This document shows positions 1-5,914 of a stretch of DNA of 7,545 nt, one piece after another (position 1 is the stretch's first letter; every line of letters starts with the position of its first letter). Source of the stretch: Paludibacter sp. UBA5753 (lineage in GTDB: Bacteria > Bacteroidota > Bacteroidia > Bacteroidales > Paludibacteraceae); NCBI GenBank assembly GCA_002427615.1, contig DIFH01000018.1, forward strand, positions 1 through 7,545, written 5' to 3'. The notes below the pieces were generated by a model. The model was given only the letters and a program-made list of their open reading frames with translations. It made no database searches and was not told where the DNA came from. The position numbers were made by a program, and so were the translations under genes.

Positions 1-784
1 AAATACCTTTACAGAAATCATCGTTCCTATCCTTCATCTTTTCAACTATCTCATAAAAAATATCAGCAGGTTTAGCTTTTTTATCAAATTCTATTTTTGC
101 TTCTTCGGCTTTCTTTTTAAGGTAGGTTAACTCAACAGGATAACCTTTTTCTTTACGTTTATCTTTTATGTATTCAGCAGGTAAATAGGTAACTTTTAAA
201 TCAAATGGAACATTATTAATAAAAAAATCCACACTTTTGATTTGTCCAACAGTTGGTAAGACTGTTGTATGTGATTTAAAAATGTGTTCAATCAAAATAC
301 TACTCCAATGGTTATACCAACTATTCAAAACATAACCTTGAACAGCCACATTAATTTCATTTTCAAACTTTGAGATAAGCGTGTCATATGACTTATGGAC
401 TTTTACATAATGGCTAACTAAATATTTATCTAATGAGTTTTGATAATCTCCACCCCACTCAAAATTTTTGAGTTTGTAAAGCTCAGAAACTAATTGAACA
501 GTATCAAGTTTCACAACCTGTTTCTCATTTTCGGTATGAATAAAATCGTTTAAAATTTTGTGCGAATTAACTGGGTCTTCGCTAAGAAAGTTGAACAATT
601 CAACAAATTGTTTTGCTAAAGCTGTCTCAGTCAATGTTATAGCATTATTTTTAAGAAATTCAGCAATAAGTTCTTTACGAACAATTGATTTTGTTTTTAA
701 CCATAATAATCCAATAGTATCTTCACTAAACTCTTCGAGTTTTTCGCTTTCGTATAGTTTTTTCCAATAATTAAAATCTTTCAT
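1..784 (-). CDS. Probable type II restriction endonuclease, PD-(D/E)XK fold (C-terminus beyond window)
   Basis: The frame runs open from an ATG at 784-782 to the window edge, giving 261 residues with no stop, so the gene is cut by the window and not broken. Around residues 166-198 there is a PD-(D/E)XK-like arrangement: E166 in a helix (SSILIEHIF), then D186 in SVDFFI, then D195-L-K197 in FDLKV. E-x19-D-x8-D-x-K is the usual spacing of the metal-binding residues and catalytic lysine of this nuclease fold. The C-terminal part is rich in lysine and glutamate. I do not recognise the subfamily, so its target sequence is unknown. The call rests on the motif plus position: the start lies inside the end of a DNA adenine methyltransferase gene, the classic type II restriction-modification layout. 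The first 160 residues are mostly helical-looking and have no motif I can name. The DNA is AT-rich compared with zwf. A methyltransferase-associated protein of another kind remains possible. Confidence 0.68.
   Translation of the reverse strand, partial: MKDFNYWKKLYESEKLEEFSEDTIGLLWLKTKSIVRKELIAEFLKNNAITLTETALAKQFVELFNFLSEDPVNSHKILNDFIHTENEKQVVKLDTVQLVSELYKLKNFEWGGDYQNSLDKYLVSHYVKVHKSYDTLISKFENEINVAVQGYVLNSWYNHWSSILIEHIFKSHTTVLPTVGQIKSVDFFINNVPFDLKVTYLPAEYIKDKRKEKGYPVELTYLKKKAEEAKIEFDKKAKPADIFYEIVEKMKDRNDDFCKGI
771..784 (-). other. 14-base gene overlap, methyltransferase end / endonuclease start
   Basis: On the minus strand the sequence ATGAAAGATTTTAA contains both the endonuclease ATG and, in another frame, the methyltransferase TAA. 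Ribosomes finishing the methyltransferase would be placed to reinitiate on the endonuclease. That would tie endonuclease synthesis to prior synthesis of the protecting enzyme. The overlap is seen directly; the coupling is inferred. Confidence 0.65.
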
Positions 785-1961
785 TTACCAATTCTTGTTG
801 TTGATTAGTTGATGCAAAATATTTTTTCTTTGGTTTACAGACAAATAAAATCTCCTGACTACCAGCAACACTACCTTTTCCTCCTCTGCCATTATGATAT
901 GTTTTTGCTTCAACCTTTACTTCCTTATATTTTGAAATTAGCTTTTCAAACTCTTCAATTCCCGGATAACTACGATTATTATAGCTGATTAACCAAGTTG
1001 GTATTTCTTCTGAAAGTTCAAATAGTTTTTCAAATGAATTTAGAACATCACGTTTTTTGTCAAAGCCGCTTACTCGTTGTGGCTCGTATCTTTTTATTCC
1101 ATTAACAAATTCTTTATCTTTCCAATATTCAGTATAGGTTTCAAGTAAATGGTAAAAACCTTGATAATCAGCATGACTATCGCAATACGGTGGGTCGAAA
1201 TATGCTAAATCTATCTTTTCAGTGGTCGGCAATAATTCTAAAATATTTTTATTAAAACTTTTATTGTCTTGTTTGTTGTCGAAAACAGCGTTATTGTATT
1301 TAGGTAATATCTCTTCAAATATTTCTTTAATTGGTCTAACCAGACTTCGATTACGTTTTATTCTTTCAGGGTCGCTTGCATAAACTAAAGCTTGCGTATG
1401 ACCAAAATGTCCCATGGTGATTTTTCTTGTCATACTTCGGTTAATTACAGTAAAAGCTATTGCTTGCTTTATTGGGTTTTCGAGCAATGGTATATTTGCT
1501 CTGAAATTGTCTAAAAAATTAGCTTCTTCTTTTTCAAAAAACACATTGGTGAATAAGGTTTCCATAAGTTCAAAATCCTTTTTGTTTTTAGCTTGTTGAA
1601 AAAGAAGTTTTAAATCACCATCAGTTAATTTCGTATCCTTATTTTCTATAAGAGCTGTTCCAATTTGATGGTTGAAGTTTAAAAAGTCATTTGTTATTGT
1701 TTTATACCCTAATTGTTTGAACAGAAAAGCAACTGATTGAGAACCTGCAAAGGCATCAATTGCAGTTTTCACATTGTTTGGTATAAAACTCTTAATCCAA
1801 GCCAAATGGGTGTGCTTAGCGCCTAAGTATTGAGGTTCAGGGAATTGATAGTCAAAATATTTGTATTCTTCAAAAAGCATTTTTCTATTTTTATAGGGTG
1901 CAAAGTTACTGTTTAAATGTCTTTTATTTTCAACTAACTTATTAAACTTATCAACATTCAA
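771..1961 (-). CDS. DNA adenine N6-methyltransferase, D12 class (modification enzyme)
   Basis: This enzyme would transfer a methyl group from S-adenosylmethionine to adenine N6 in a specific DNA sequence, protecting host DNA from the overlapping endonuclease. The D12 motif order is visible: YLGAK at 45-49 (the family's YxGxK segment), the SAM-binding motif DAFAGS at 69-74, a long middle region (about 100-245) likely holding the target-recognition domain, and catalytic DPPY at 256-259. The 396 residues shown use a TTG start at 1961. The frame has no stop upstream, so this end is not fixed. The first in-frame ATG is at 1880 (residue 28). I think it the likelier start, because it leaves 17 residues before YLGAK, closer to family norms, and a Bacteroidota-type promoter lies between the two starts. 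The stop at 771-773 lies inside the next gene. The recognition sequence cannot be read from the protein by eye. Confidence 0.9.
   Translation of the reverse strand: MNVDKFNKLVENKRHLNSNFAPYKNRKMLFEEYKYFDYQFPEPQYLGAKHTHLAWIKSFIPNNVKTAIDAFAGSQSVAFLFKQLGYKTITNDFLNFNHQIGTALIENKDTKLTDGDLKLLFQQAKNKKDFELMETLFTNVFFEKEEANFLDNFRANIPLLENPIKQAIAFTVINRSMTRKITMGHFGHTQALVYASDPERIKRNRSLVRPIKEIFEEILPKYNNAVFDNKQDNKSFNKNILELLPTTEKIDLAYFDPPYCDSHADYQGFYHLLETYTEYWKDKEFVNGIKRYEPQRVSGFDKKRDVLNSFEKLFELSEEIPTWLISYNNRSYPGIEEFEKLISKYKEVKVEAKTYHNGRGGKGSVAGSQEILFVCKPKKKYFASTNQQQELVNERF
1901..1933 (-). promoter_or_regulatory. Candidate promoter for the restriction-modification pair
   Basis: On the minus strand TAACTTTG (1901-1908) matches the Bacteroidota -7 consensus TAnnTTTG, and TTG (1931-1933) sits 22 bases upstream as a -33 element, at the long end of the usual spacing. 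Transcription would begin near 1894, just upstream of the ATG at 1880. A second -7 match, TACTTTTG at 1967-1974, has no TTG at proper distance and would put the transcript start almost on the TTG codon at 1961. Confidence 0.35.
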
Positions 1962-2003
1962 TCTGGCAAAAGTAGCACACCGTGTGTTTTTAGCATGACA
2001 GGT

Positions 2004-2036
2004 AACTTTTCCACAATTCCAAACTCTGGAAAAGTT
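2004..2036. repeat. Perfect 10-bp inverted repeat between zwf and the methyltransferase
   Basis: AACTTTTCCA (2004-2013) and TGGAAAAGTT (2027-2036) are exact reverse complements separated by 13 bases. The hairpin falls just after the zwf stop and before the methyltransferase. It could help end zwf transcription, but no T-run follows it on the minus strand, so it is not a standard intrinsic terminator. A protein-binding site or a boundary of the acquired segment are other readings. Confidence 0.5.
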
Positions 2037-2056
2037 TAAGCGGCAATTTTTAGTTT

Positions 2057-3574
2057 TTATTCCGTTTTAAATTTTTCAAAAGGTTGTCGCCATTTCACGT
2101 ATTTATCGTCAAACAGGGCATTCGACTCATTGGGACCCCAAGTGCCCGATTCGTAGAAATACAACGGAATATCGGGATTGTTTTTCCATGCTTGTAAAAT
2201 TGTATCCACAAATTTCCAGCTTGCTTTCACGGCATCGGCACGTGCGTAAAGGGTTGAATCGCCTGTCATACAATCGAGTAGGAGTCTTTCGTAAGCTTCC
2301 GAAATCTTTTTCTCAGCCAAATCGGAATAATGAAAAGCCATGTTCACGTTTTGCACCTTGAAACCGGCCCCCGGAATTTTCATTCCGAAATCAATTGCAA
2401 CACCTGCATCGGGATGAATGCGCAAAATTATCATATTATTGGGTTCGGTCAGGCAGAGTTGTTTAAATAATTGATGCGGAGCGGGTTTCAGATGAATAAC
2501 TACTTCTGTAACGCGTTCGGGTAATTGTTTCCCTGTGCGAATGTAAAACGGCACATCGCCCCAACGCCAATTGTCGATAAACACTTTTAACGCAACAAAA
2601 GTTTCGGTTTTTGAGTTAGGCGCAACTCCGGTCTCCTGGCGATAACCGTTTTGCACTTCTTCGCCCACCTGCCCCGATATGTATTGGCCGCGAACCACGT
2701 AATTAGCCACTTCATTTGCTTTTATGGGACGCAAAGCCTGCAAAACCTTGACTGTTTCGTTACGAATCGAATCCGAATCGAATACGGAAGGAGGCTCCAT
2801 AGCCACAACTGCCAATACCTGAAGCAAGTGATTTTGAATCATATCACGCATGGCTCCCGAAGTATCGTAATAACCGCCGCGATTGCCAACTCCGATTTTT
2901 TCGGATGCGGTAATTTCAATTCGTTGGACATATTTGCGATTCCAGATTGGTTCGAAAAATCCATTGGAGAAACGGGTAACCATAATATTCTGCACGGTTT
3001 CTTTGCCCAAGTAATGGTCGATACGATAAATCTGATCTTCGTTGAAACCTGAATGTAGTTTTTTATCTAAATCAACAGCCGTTTCGTAACTATAACCGAA
3101 GGGTTTTTCGACTATGATGCGCTTCCAGCCATTTGCTTCTGTATTCAGTCCGTATTTTACCAGACTTGCAGCCACTACTTCGTACAAAAACGGAGGAATG
3201 GAAAAATAATATACAATGTTCTGAGGAATTTCAAGTTTTGCCGAAAGCTGGTCAATGTATTCTTTCAAAGCGCCAAAATCTTCTTCGGTTTGGTTGTTTA
3301 CTTTTTTGTAATAAATTTTTTCGAGAAAGTTGTCGAGTTGCAGTGCGTTGTCAGAAACAGTTTTTTTAACAAATGTATTCAAGCTTTCACGTACATCTAT
3401 ACGGTAGGTTTGTTCATCTTTTTCCTGACTTCCGGCACCCAATACTACGAAATGCTCCGGCAATAAATTGTCGATAAAAAGTTGAAAAATAGCAGGTAAT
3501 AATTTGCGTTTGGCCAAGTCGCCGTTCGACCCGAAAATAACCAGAATCTGGTTTTCTATATTGTTTTTTTTCAT
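2057..3574 (-). CDS. zwf: Glucose-6-phosphate 1-dehydrogenase
   Basis: This cytoplasmic enzyme oxidises glucose 6-phosphate to 6-phosphogluconolactone while reducing NADP+ (or NAD+), the entry step of the oxidative pentose phosphate pathway. The 505-residue length is normal for the family. The N-terminal dinucleotide-binding motif reads GSNGDLAKRK at 15-24 (commonly GASGDLA). EKPFG at 156-160 and the active-site signature RIDHYLGKE at 184-192 are intact, the latter containing the substrate-binding lysine and the catalytic-region histidine. The C-terminal half continues through typical segments such as RTGKQLP (346-352) and GDSTLYAR (438-445). The ATG at 3574-3572 is followed directly by the expected fold, and a good promoter lies about 60 bases upstream. 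In many Bacteroidota zwf sits with gnd and pgl; here neither is adjacent. The gene shows no frameshift and its base composition is higher in GC than the downstream pair. Confidence 0.97.
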   Translation of the reverse strand: MKKNNIENQILVIFGSNGDLAKRKLLPAIFQLFIDNLLPEHFVVLGAGSQEKDEQTYRIDVRESLNTFVKKTVSDNALQLDNFLEKIYYKKVNNQTEEDFGALKEYIDQLSAKLEIPQNIVYYFSIPPFLYEVVAASLVKYGLNTEANGWKRIIVEKPFGYSYETAVDLDKKLHSGFNEDQIYRIDHYLGKETVQNIMVTRFSNGFFEPIWNRKYVQRIEITASEKIGVGNRGGYYDTSGAMRDMIQNHLLQVLAVVAMEPPSVFDSDSIRNETVKVLQALRPIKANEVANYVVRGQYISGQVGEEVQNGYRQETGVAPNSKTETFVALKVFIDNWRWGDVPFYIRTGKQLPERVTEVVIHLKPAPHQLFKQLCLTEPNNMIILRIHPDAGVAIDFGMKIPGAGFKVQNVNMAFHYSDLAEKKISEAYERLLLDCMTGDSTLYARADAVKASWKFVDTILQAWKNNPDIPLYFYESGTWGPNESNALFDDKYVKWRQPFEKFKTE

Positions 3575-3800
3575 TTATAAAGTTATTGTTAGCTGTGCTA
3601 TGAAAAACAATTAAGAGCTCAATTATATGAGCGTTACAAAATTATATTTCATTTTAAACATAACAAGTGCCTGCCGCTTTTGTTTATAGTAAAAAACTTT
3701 ATTGATATAGATTTTTTTGCAGTAGACGAACGAGGCGCTAAAAGTTTTAAAAAAGAATGATGCACAAACGCTTAATACTATAAGGTCGTTTTGGGGTTGT
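3575..3800. other. Intergenic region between corA and zwf
   Basis: These 226 bases carry the zwf promoter and leader in the part next to zwf. In the part after the corA stop I see AT-rich sequence with T-runs on the minus strand but no convincing hairpin, so no terminator is called. The only open frames are about 12 codons or shorter. Confidence 0.6.
3637..3666 (-). promoter_or_regulatory. zwf promoter, Bacteroidota type
   Basis: On the minus strand, -33 TTG (3664-3666) and -7 TAATTTTG (3637-3644, full match to TAnnTTTG) are separated by 19 bases, the optimal spacing for the primary sigma factor of this phylum. The predicted transcript start is near 3630, leaving a leader of roughly 55 bases before the zwf ATG. 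This is the best promoter match in the window. Confidence 0.6.
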
Positions 3801-4865
3801 TTAAAACCACTTTTTTTGTTTAAAATACCAAAGCATAATGGCAGTTAAAACAATCATGATTCCCCACATGGCAAAATAGCCATAATGCCAGTGAATTTCG
3901 GGCAAATTATCGAAATTGGTACCGTAAACGCCGACAATAAAAGTGAGGGGAATGAAAATGACTGAAAAAACCGTAAGCGTCCGCATGATGTCGTTCAGTT
4001 TAGTACTCATCATAGTGTGATACATTGTGATTTGATCATATAGAATTTCGCGGTAACTGTCCGAAAGTTCGGTTGCTTCATTGATATTATCCTGCAATTC
4101 TTTGTAATGAAGTCTGTTCTCGCTATGAATCAGTTCAGTCTCCATTTTCGCAAGAGTCAGAATCATCTCTTTGGCGGGTTTTATGTTTTTTCGTAAAAAA
4201 TTCATTTCGCCTTTGAATATGTTAATTTCTTCAAGGAGACTTTTATTAGGATCGTTGGTCATGCGTTCTTCCAGGTTTTCTATTTTATCGCCAAGCAACC
4301 CAATGATGTAAATGTAGTTGTCAACTACCACATCGAGCAATGCGAAAGCCAGATAGTCGGAACCCGAAGTACGTATTTTATTTTTATGTTTTCTGATCCG
4401 TTCGCGAATGGGATCGAACGCATCGGCCTGTTGTTCCTGAAACGAAATCAAAATATGATCGATAATAATTAAACTCAGGTTTTCGACCGACAATTCGTTT
4501 ATCGGTTCGTTGTATTGGAGCATTTTAATCGTTACAAAAATGCCGTTGTCGAATTCCTGCACTTTGGGACGTAAAGAAGGATTCATAACATCCGAAATAA
4601 TATTAACCGGAATTTCGAAATTCTCAGCCAGTTCCTCCATTCGAGATACATCATGCAAGCCGTCGATATTAAGCCAACTGATATTTTTACTGCTTTTAAG
4701 TCCCTTTAGTTGCTCAACAGATTTAACATCGTACTCACGCACCTCGTCCAAATCAAAATCCATGGCATGCAACCATGTTTTTTCGGTTTTCTTTTGTCCC
4801 CGAAAGACAAGTGCGTAGGGGGACAAACCGATGTCTTCTTTCTTCTTTTTTGTAAAACGAGACAT
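3801..4865 (-). CDS. corA: CorA-family divalent metal ion channel with GTN in place of GMN
   Basis: CorA proteins are pentameric inner-membrane channels that let Mg2+ (also Co2+ and Ni2+) into the cell. This one has the usual length, 354 residues. The large cytoplasmic N-terminal domain shows the family segments around HDVSRMEELAENFEIP (71-86) and LRPKVQEFDNGIFVTIKML (98-116). The long stalk helix follows (about 210-296). TM1 spans about 297-314 and TM2 about 328-347, ending in the typical positively charged tail KQKKWF. The signature after TM1, normally YGMN, reads YGTN at 314-317, confirmed from the nucleotides (ACC codon). In studied homologues the GMN loop forms the outer selectivity site, and changes there usually abolish Mg2+ transport. 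The protein may therefore have altered selectivity or belong to a variant subgroup. It has its own promoter and a leader of about 130 bases. Confidence 0.92.
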   Translation of the reverse strand: MSRFTKKKKEDIGLSPYALVFRGQKKTEKTWLHAMDFDLDEVREYDVKSVEQLKGLKSSKNISWLNIDGLHDVSRMEELAENFEIPVNIISDVMNPSLRPKVQEFDNGIFVTIKMLQYNEPINELSVENLSLIIIDHILISFQEQQADAFDPIRERIRKHKNKIRTSGSDYLAFALLDVVVDNYIYIIGLLGDKIENLEERMTNDPNKSLLEEINIFKGEMNFLRKNIKPAKEMILTLAKMETELIHSENRLHYKELQDNINEATELSDSYREILYDQITMYHTMMSTKLNDIMRTLTVFSVIFIPLTFIVGVYGTNFDNLPEIHWHYGYFAMWGIMIVLTAIMLWYFKQKKWF

Positions 4866-4979
4866 AGCGCCTTGATTTATATAATTAATTTATAAGGATA
4901 TAACCGCTACTTTATTAATATTATTTTGCTCGTTCGATGACTTAAAGTTTTCGGATGAGTTGTTTACATTTAATACAGA

Positions 4980-4989
4980 TGTAGCTACA
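4980..4989. repeat. 10-bp perfect palindrome beside the corA transcription start
   Basis: TGTAGCTACA is its own reverse complement. It lies 12 bases downstream of the corA -7 element, so at or just after the expected transcript start, where a bound repressor could block initiation. No regulator is identified and a palindrome this short can occur by chance. Confidence 0.25.
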
Positions 4990-5001
4990 ATTGCAATATG
5001 A

Positions 5002-5035
5002 CAAAGGTAGGAATTTTTAGATTAACATCTTCAAA
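5002..5035 (-). promoter_or_regulatory. corA promoter, Bacteroidota type
   Basis: On the minus strand TACCTTTG (5002-5009) is a full match to the -7 consensus, and TTTG (5032-5035) lies 22 bases upstream as the -33 element, slightly longer than ideal. The transcript would begin near 4995, giving a leader of about 130 bases before the corA ATG. Confidence 0.45.
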
Positions 5036-5060
5036 TGATGTGTAATTTTAGAAAAACATT

Positions 5061-5068
5061 TATATTTG
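5061..5068 (+). promoter_or_regulatory. Possible -7 element for the Spy-like gene
   Basis: TATATTTG matches TAnnTTTG, but no TTG is found 17-23 bases upstream, so the site is weak. It would start a transcript about 90 bases before the ATG at 5167. It competes with the sigma-54-like site closer to the gene. Confidence 0.25.
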
Positions 5069-5116
5069 TCCTTAATTGTGCGTTAATAACAATAAACTAA
5101 ATCCTTGTGGCATATC

Positions 5117-5132
5117 TGGCACAATCATTGTT
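5117..5132 (+). promoter_or_regulatory. Sigma-54-like -24/-12 promoter candidate for the Spy-like gene
   Basis: TGGCAC (5117-5122), five bases, then TTGTT (5128-5132) resembles the sigma-54 consensus TGGCAC-N5-TTGCW with the correct spacing. The -12 GC is GT here, a departure at a well-conserved base. Transcription would start near 5142, about 25 bases before the ATG at 5167, a sensible leader length. Confidence 0.35.
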
Positions 5133-5166
5133 GCGATTCTGTTTGCATCAATTTGTTTTTGTGTAA

Positions 5167-5910
5167 ATGAAATTCCTGAAAATCATATTATTAGCATTAG
5201 CCATTATTTCGCTGAATATAAACGCTTATAGTCAGGATCATAATGCTACGCCCGAACGTACTCCTGAACAGGAAGCTGCCAAACAAACCGAAAAACTTCA
5301 ACAGGAATTGAATCTGTCAGTCGAACAAATACAACAAGTACAGGAAATTAATCTTAAATATGCCCGTGCCCGAAAAACATCAAACTCACGGAGTGAAGCT
5401 TTAAAACGTATTAAGAATAAAGATAATGATTTGCAAAAAGTACTGAATCCCGAACAATATAAACAATTACAAAACAAAAGGTACGAACGTTCTTCGTTTC
5501 AATCTTTGACAACCGATCGGGATTTGCCTGCAAATTCATCAGGGTTTAAACCCGAATCGAACAACAAAACATATCAACCGAACAGACAAGCCACTCCTTC
5601 GGCTGAAAGAAGAGAATATAATACTAACCCTTCAGGAAATGATTCAAGAAGGACGCAACAGCCTACATATCAGAGGGAAAGTTTACAACGCAAACCGTCG
5701 ACAACAACGGGAACGCCCAACACACGAAGCCAACAAGGCTTTCCTTCGTCCCGAAGTTTAAATTCACAGCCCTCGACTTCGAGAAACCCTGATGGTATAA
5801 ATTCAAGTCCACGACCTTCAAATAATCAGGGAACTAACAGAAGTTCCGGCTCAACTGAAAATTCATCCTCACGTAATCCATCAGGATATTCAGATTCAAA
5901 CAGAAGATAA
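5167..5910 (+). CDS. Secreted Spy/CpxP-like protein with long disordered basic tail
   Basis: This 247-residue protein has a signal peptide: a lysine-containing start, a hydrophobic core at about 5-19 and a likely cleavage site near NAYSQ (19-23). The mature N-terminal part, about 34-106, is helical and glutamine-rich, with two LTxxQ-like segments, LNLSVEQIQQVQEIN (48-62) and LNPEQYKQLQ (93-102). That resembles the small periplasmic Spy/CpxP-like proteins common in Bacteroidota, thought to bind unfolded protein or respond to envelope stress. From about 107 to the end lies a low-complexity tail rich in serine, asparagine, arginine, threonine and proline, with a recurring NP(S/D)G motif (154-157, 207-210, 237-240) and no cysteine. 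The arginines make the tail strongly basic. The tail is unusual beside the compact relatives. trmN6 follows after four bases. Location is inferred to be periplasm or outer-membrane face; function is not known. Confidence 0.75.
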   Translation: MKFLKIILLALAIISLNINAYSQDHNATPERTPEQEAAKQTEKLQQELNLSVEQIQQVQEINLKYARARKTSNSRSEALKRIKNKDNDLQKVLNPEQYKQLQNKRYERSSFQSLTTDRDLPANSSGFKPESNNKTYQPNRQATPSAERREYNTNPSGNDSRRTQQPTYQRESLQRKPSTTTGTPNTRSQQGFPSSRSLNSQPSTSRNPDGINSSPRPSNNQGTNRSSGSTENSSSRNPSGYSDSNRR

Positions 5911-5914
5911 TCCC

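Larger units (their letters stand above)
4866..5166. promoter_or_regulatory. Divergent control region between corA and the Spy-like gene
   Basis: About 300 AT-rich bases without a gene serve two outward-facing transcripts. They hold a corA promoter (5002-5035), a 10-bp palindrome near the corA transcript start (4980-4989), a plus-strand -7 match (5061-5068) and a sigma-54-like site (5117-5132). The corA leader, roughly 4866-4995, shows no riboswitch I recognise. Confidence 0.6.

Noticed and set aside
558..770. Plus-strand 70-codon frame at the left end
   Set aside because: It is antisense to the endonuclease frame, which is continuous through the region and overlaps the methyltransferase in a typical way.
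1..784. Endonuclease as a pseudogene
   Set aside because: The frame is unbroken for 261 codons up to the window edge; the missing end is a window effect.
2651..3052. Plus-strand open frame of 133 codons opposite zwf
   Set aside because: It lies wholly antisense to a strongly conserved zwf, and its translation resembles no protein I know.
3579..3586. TAACTTTA with a TTG 22 bases upstream as the zwf promoter
   Set aside because: The last base departs from consensus and transcription would begin on the start codon. The site at 3637-3666 matches fully with ideal spacing.
4510..4895. Two overlapping plus-strand frames opposite the start of corA
   Set aside because: They are antisense to the conserved corA N-terminus, are serine- and cysteine-rich in the way of shadow frames, and have no promoter.
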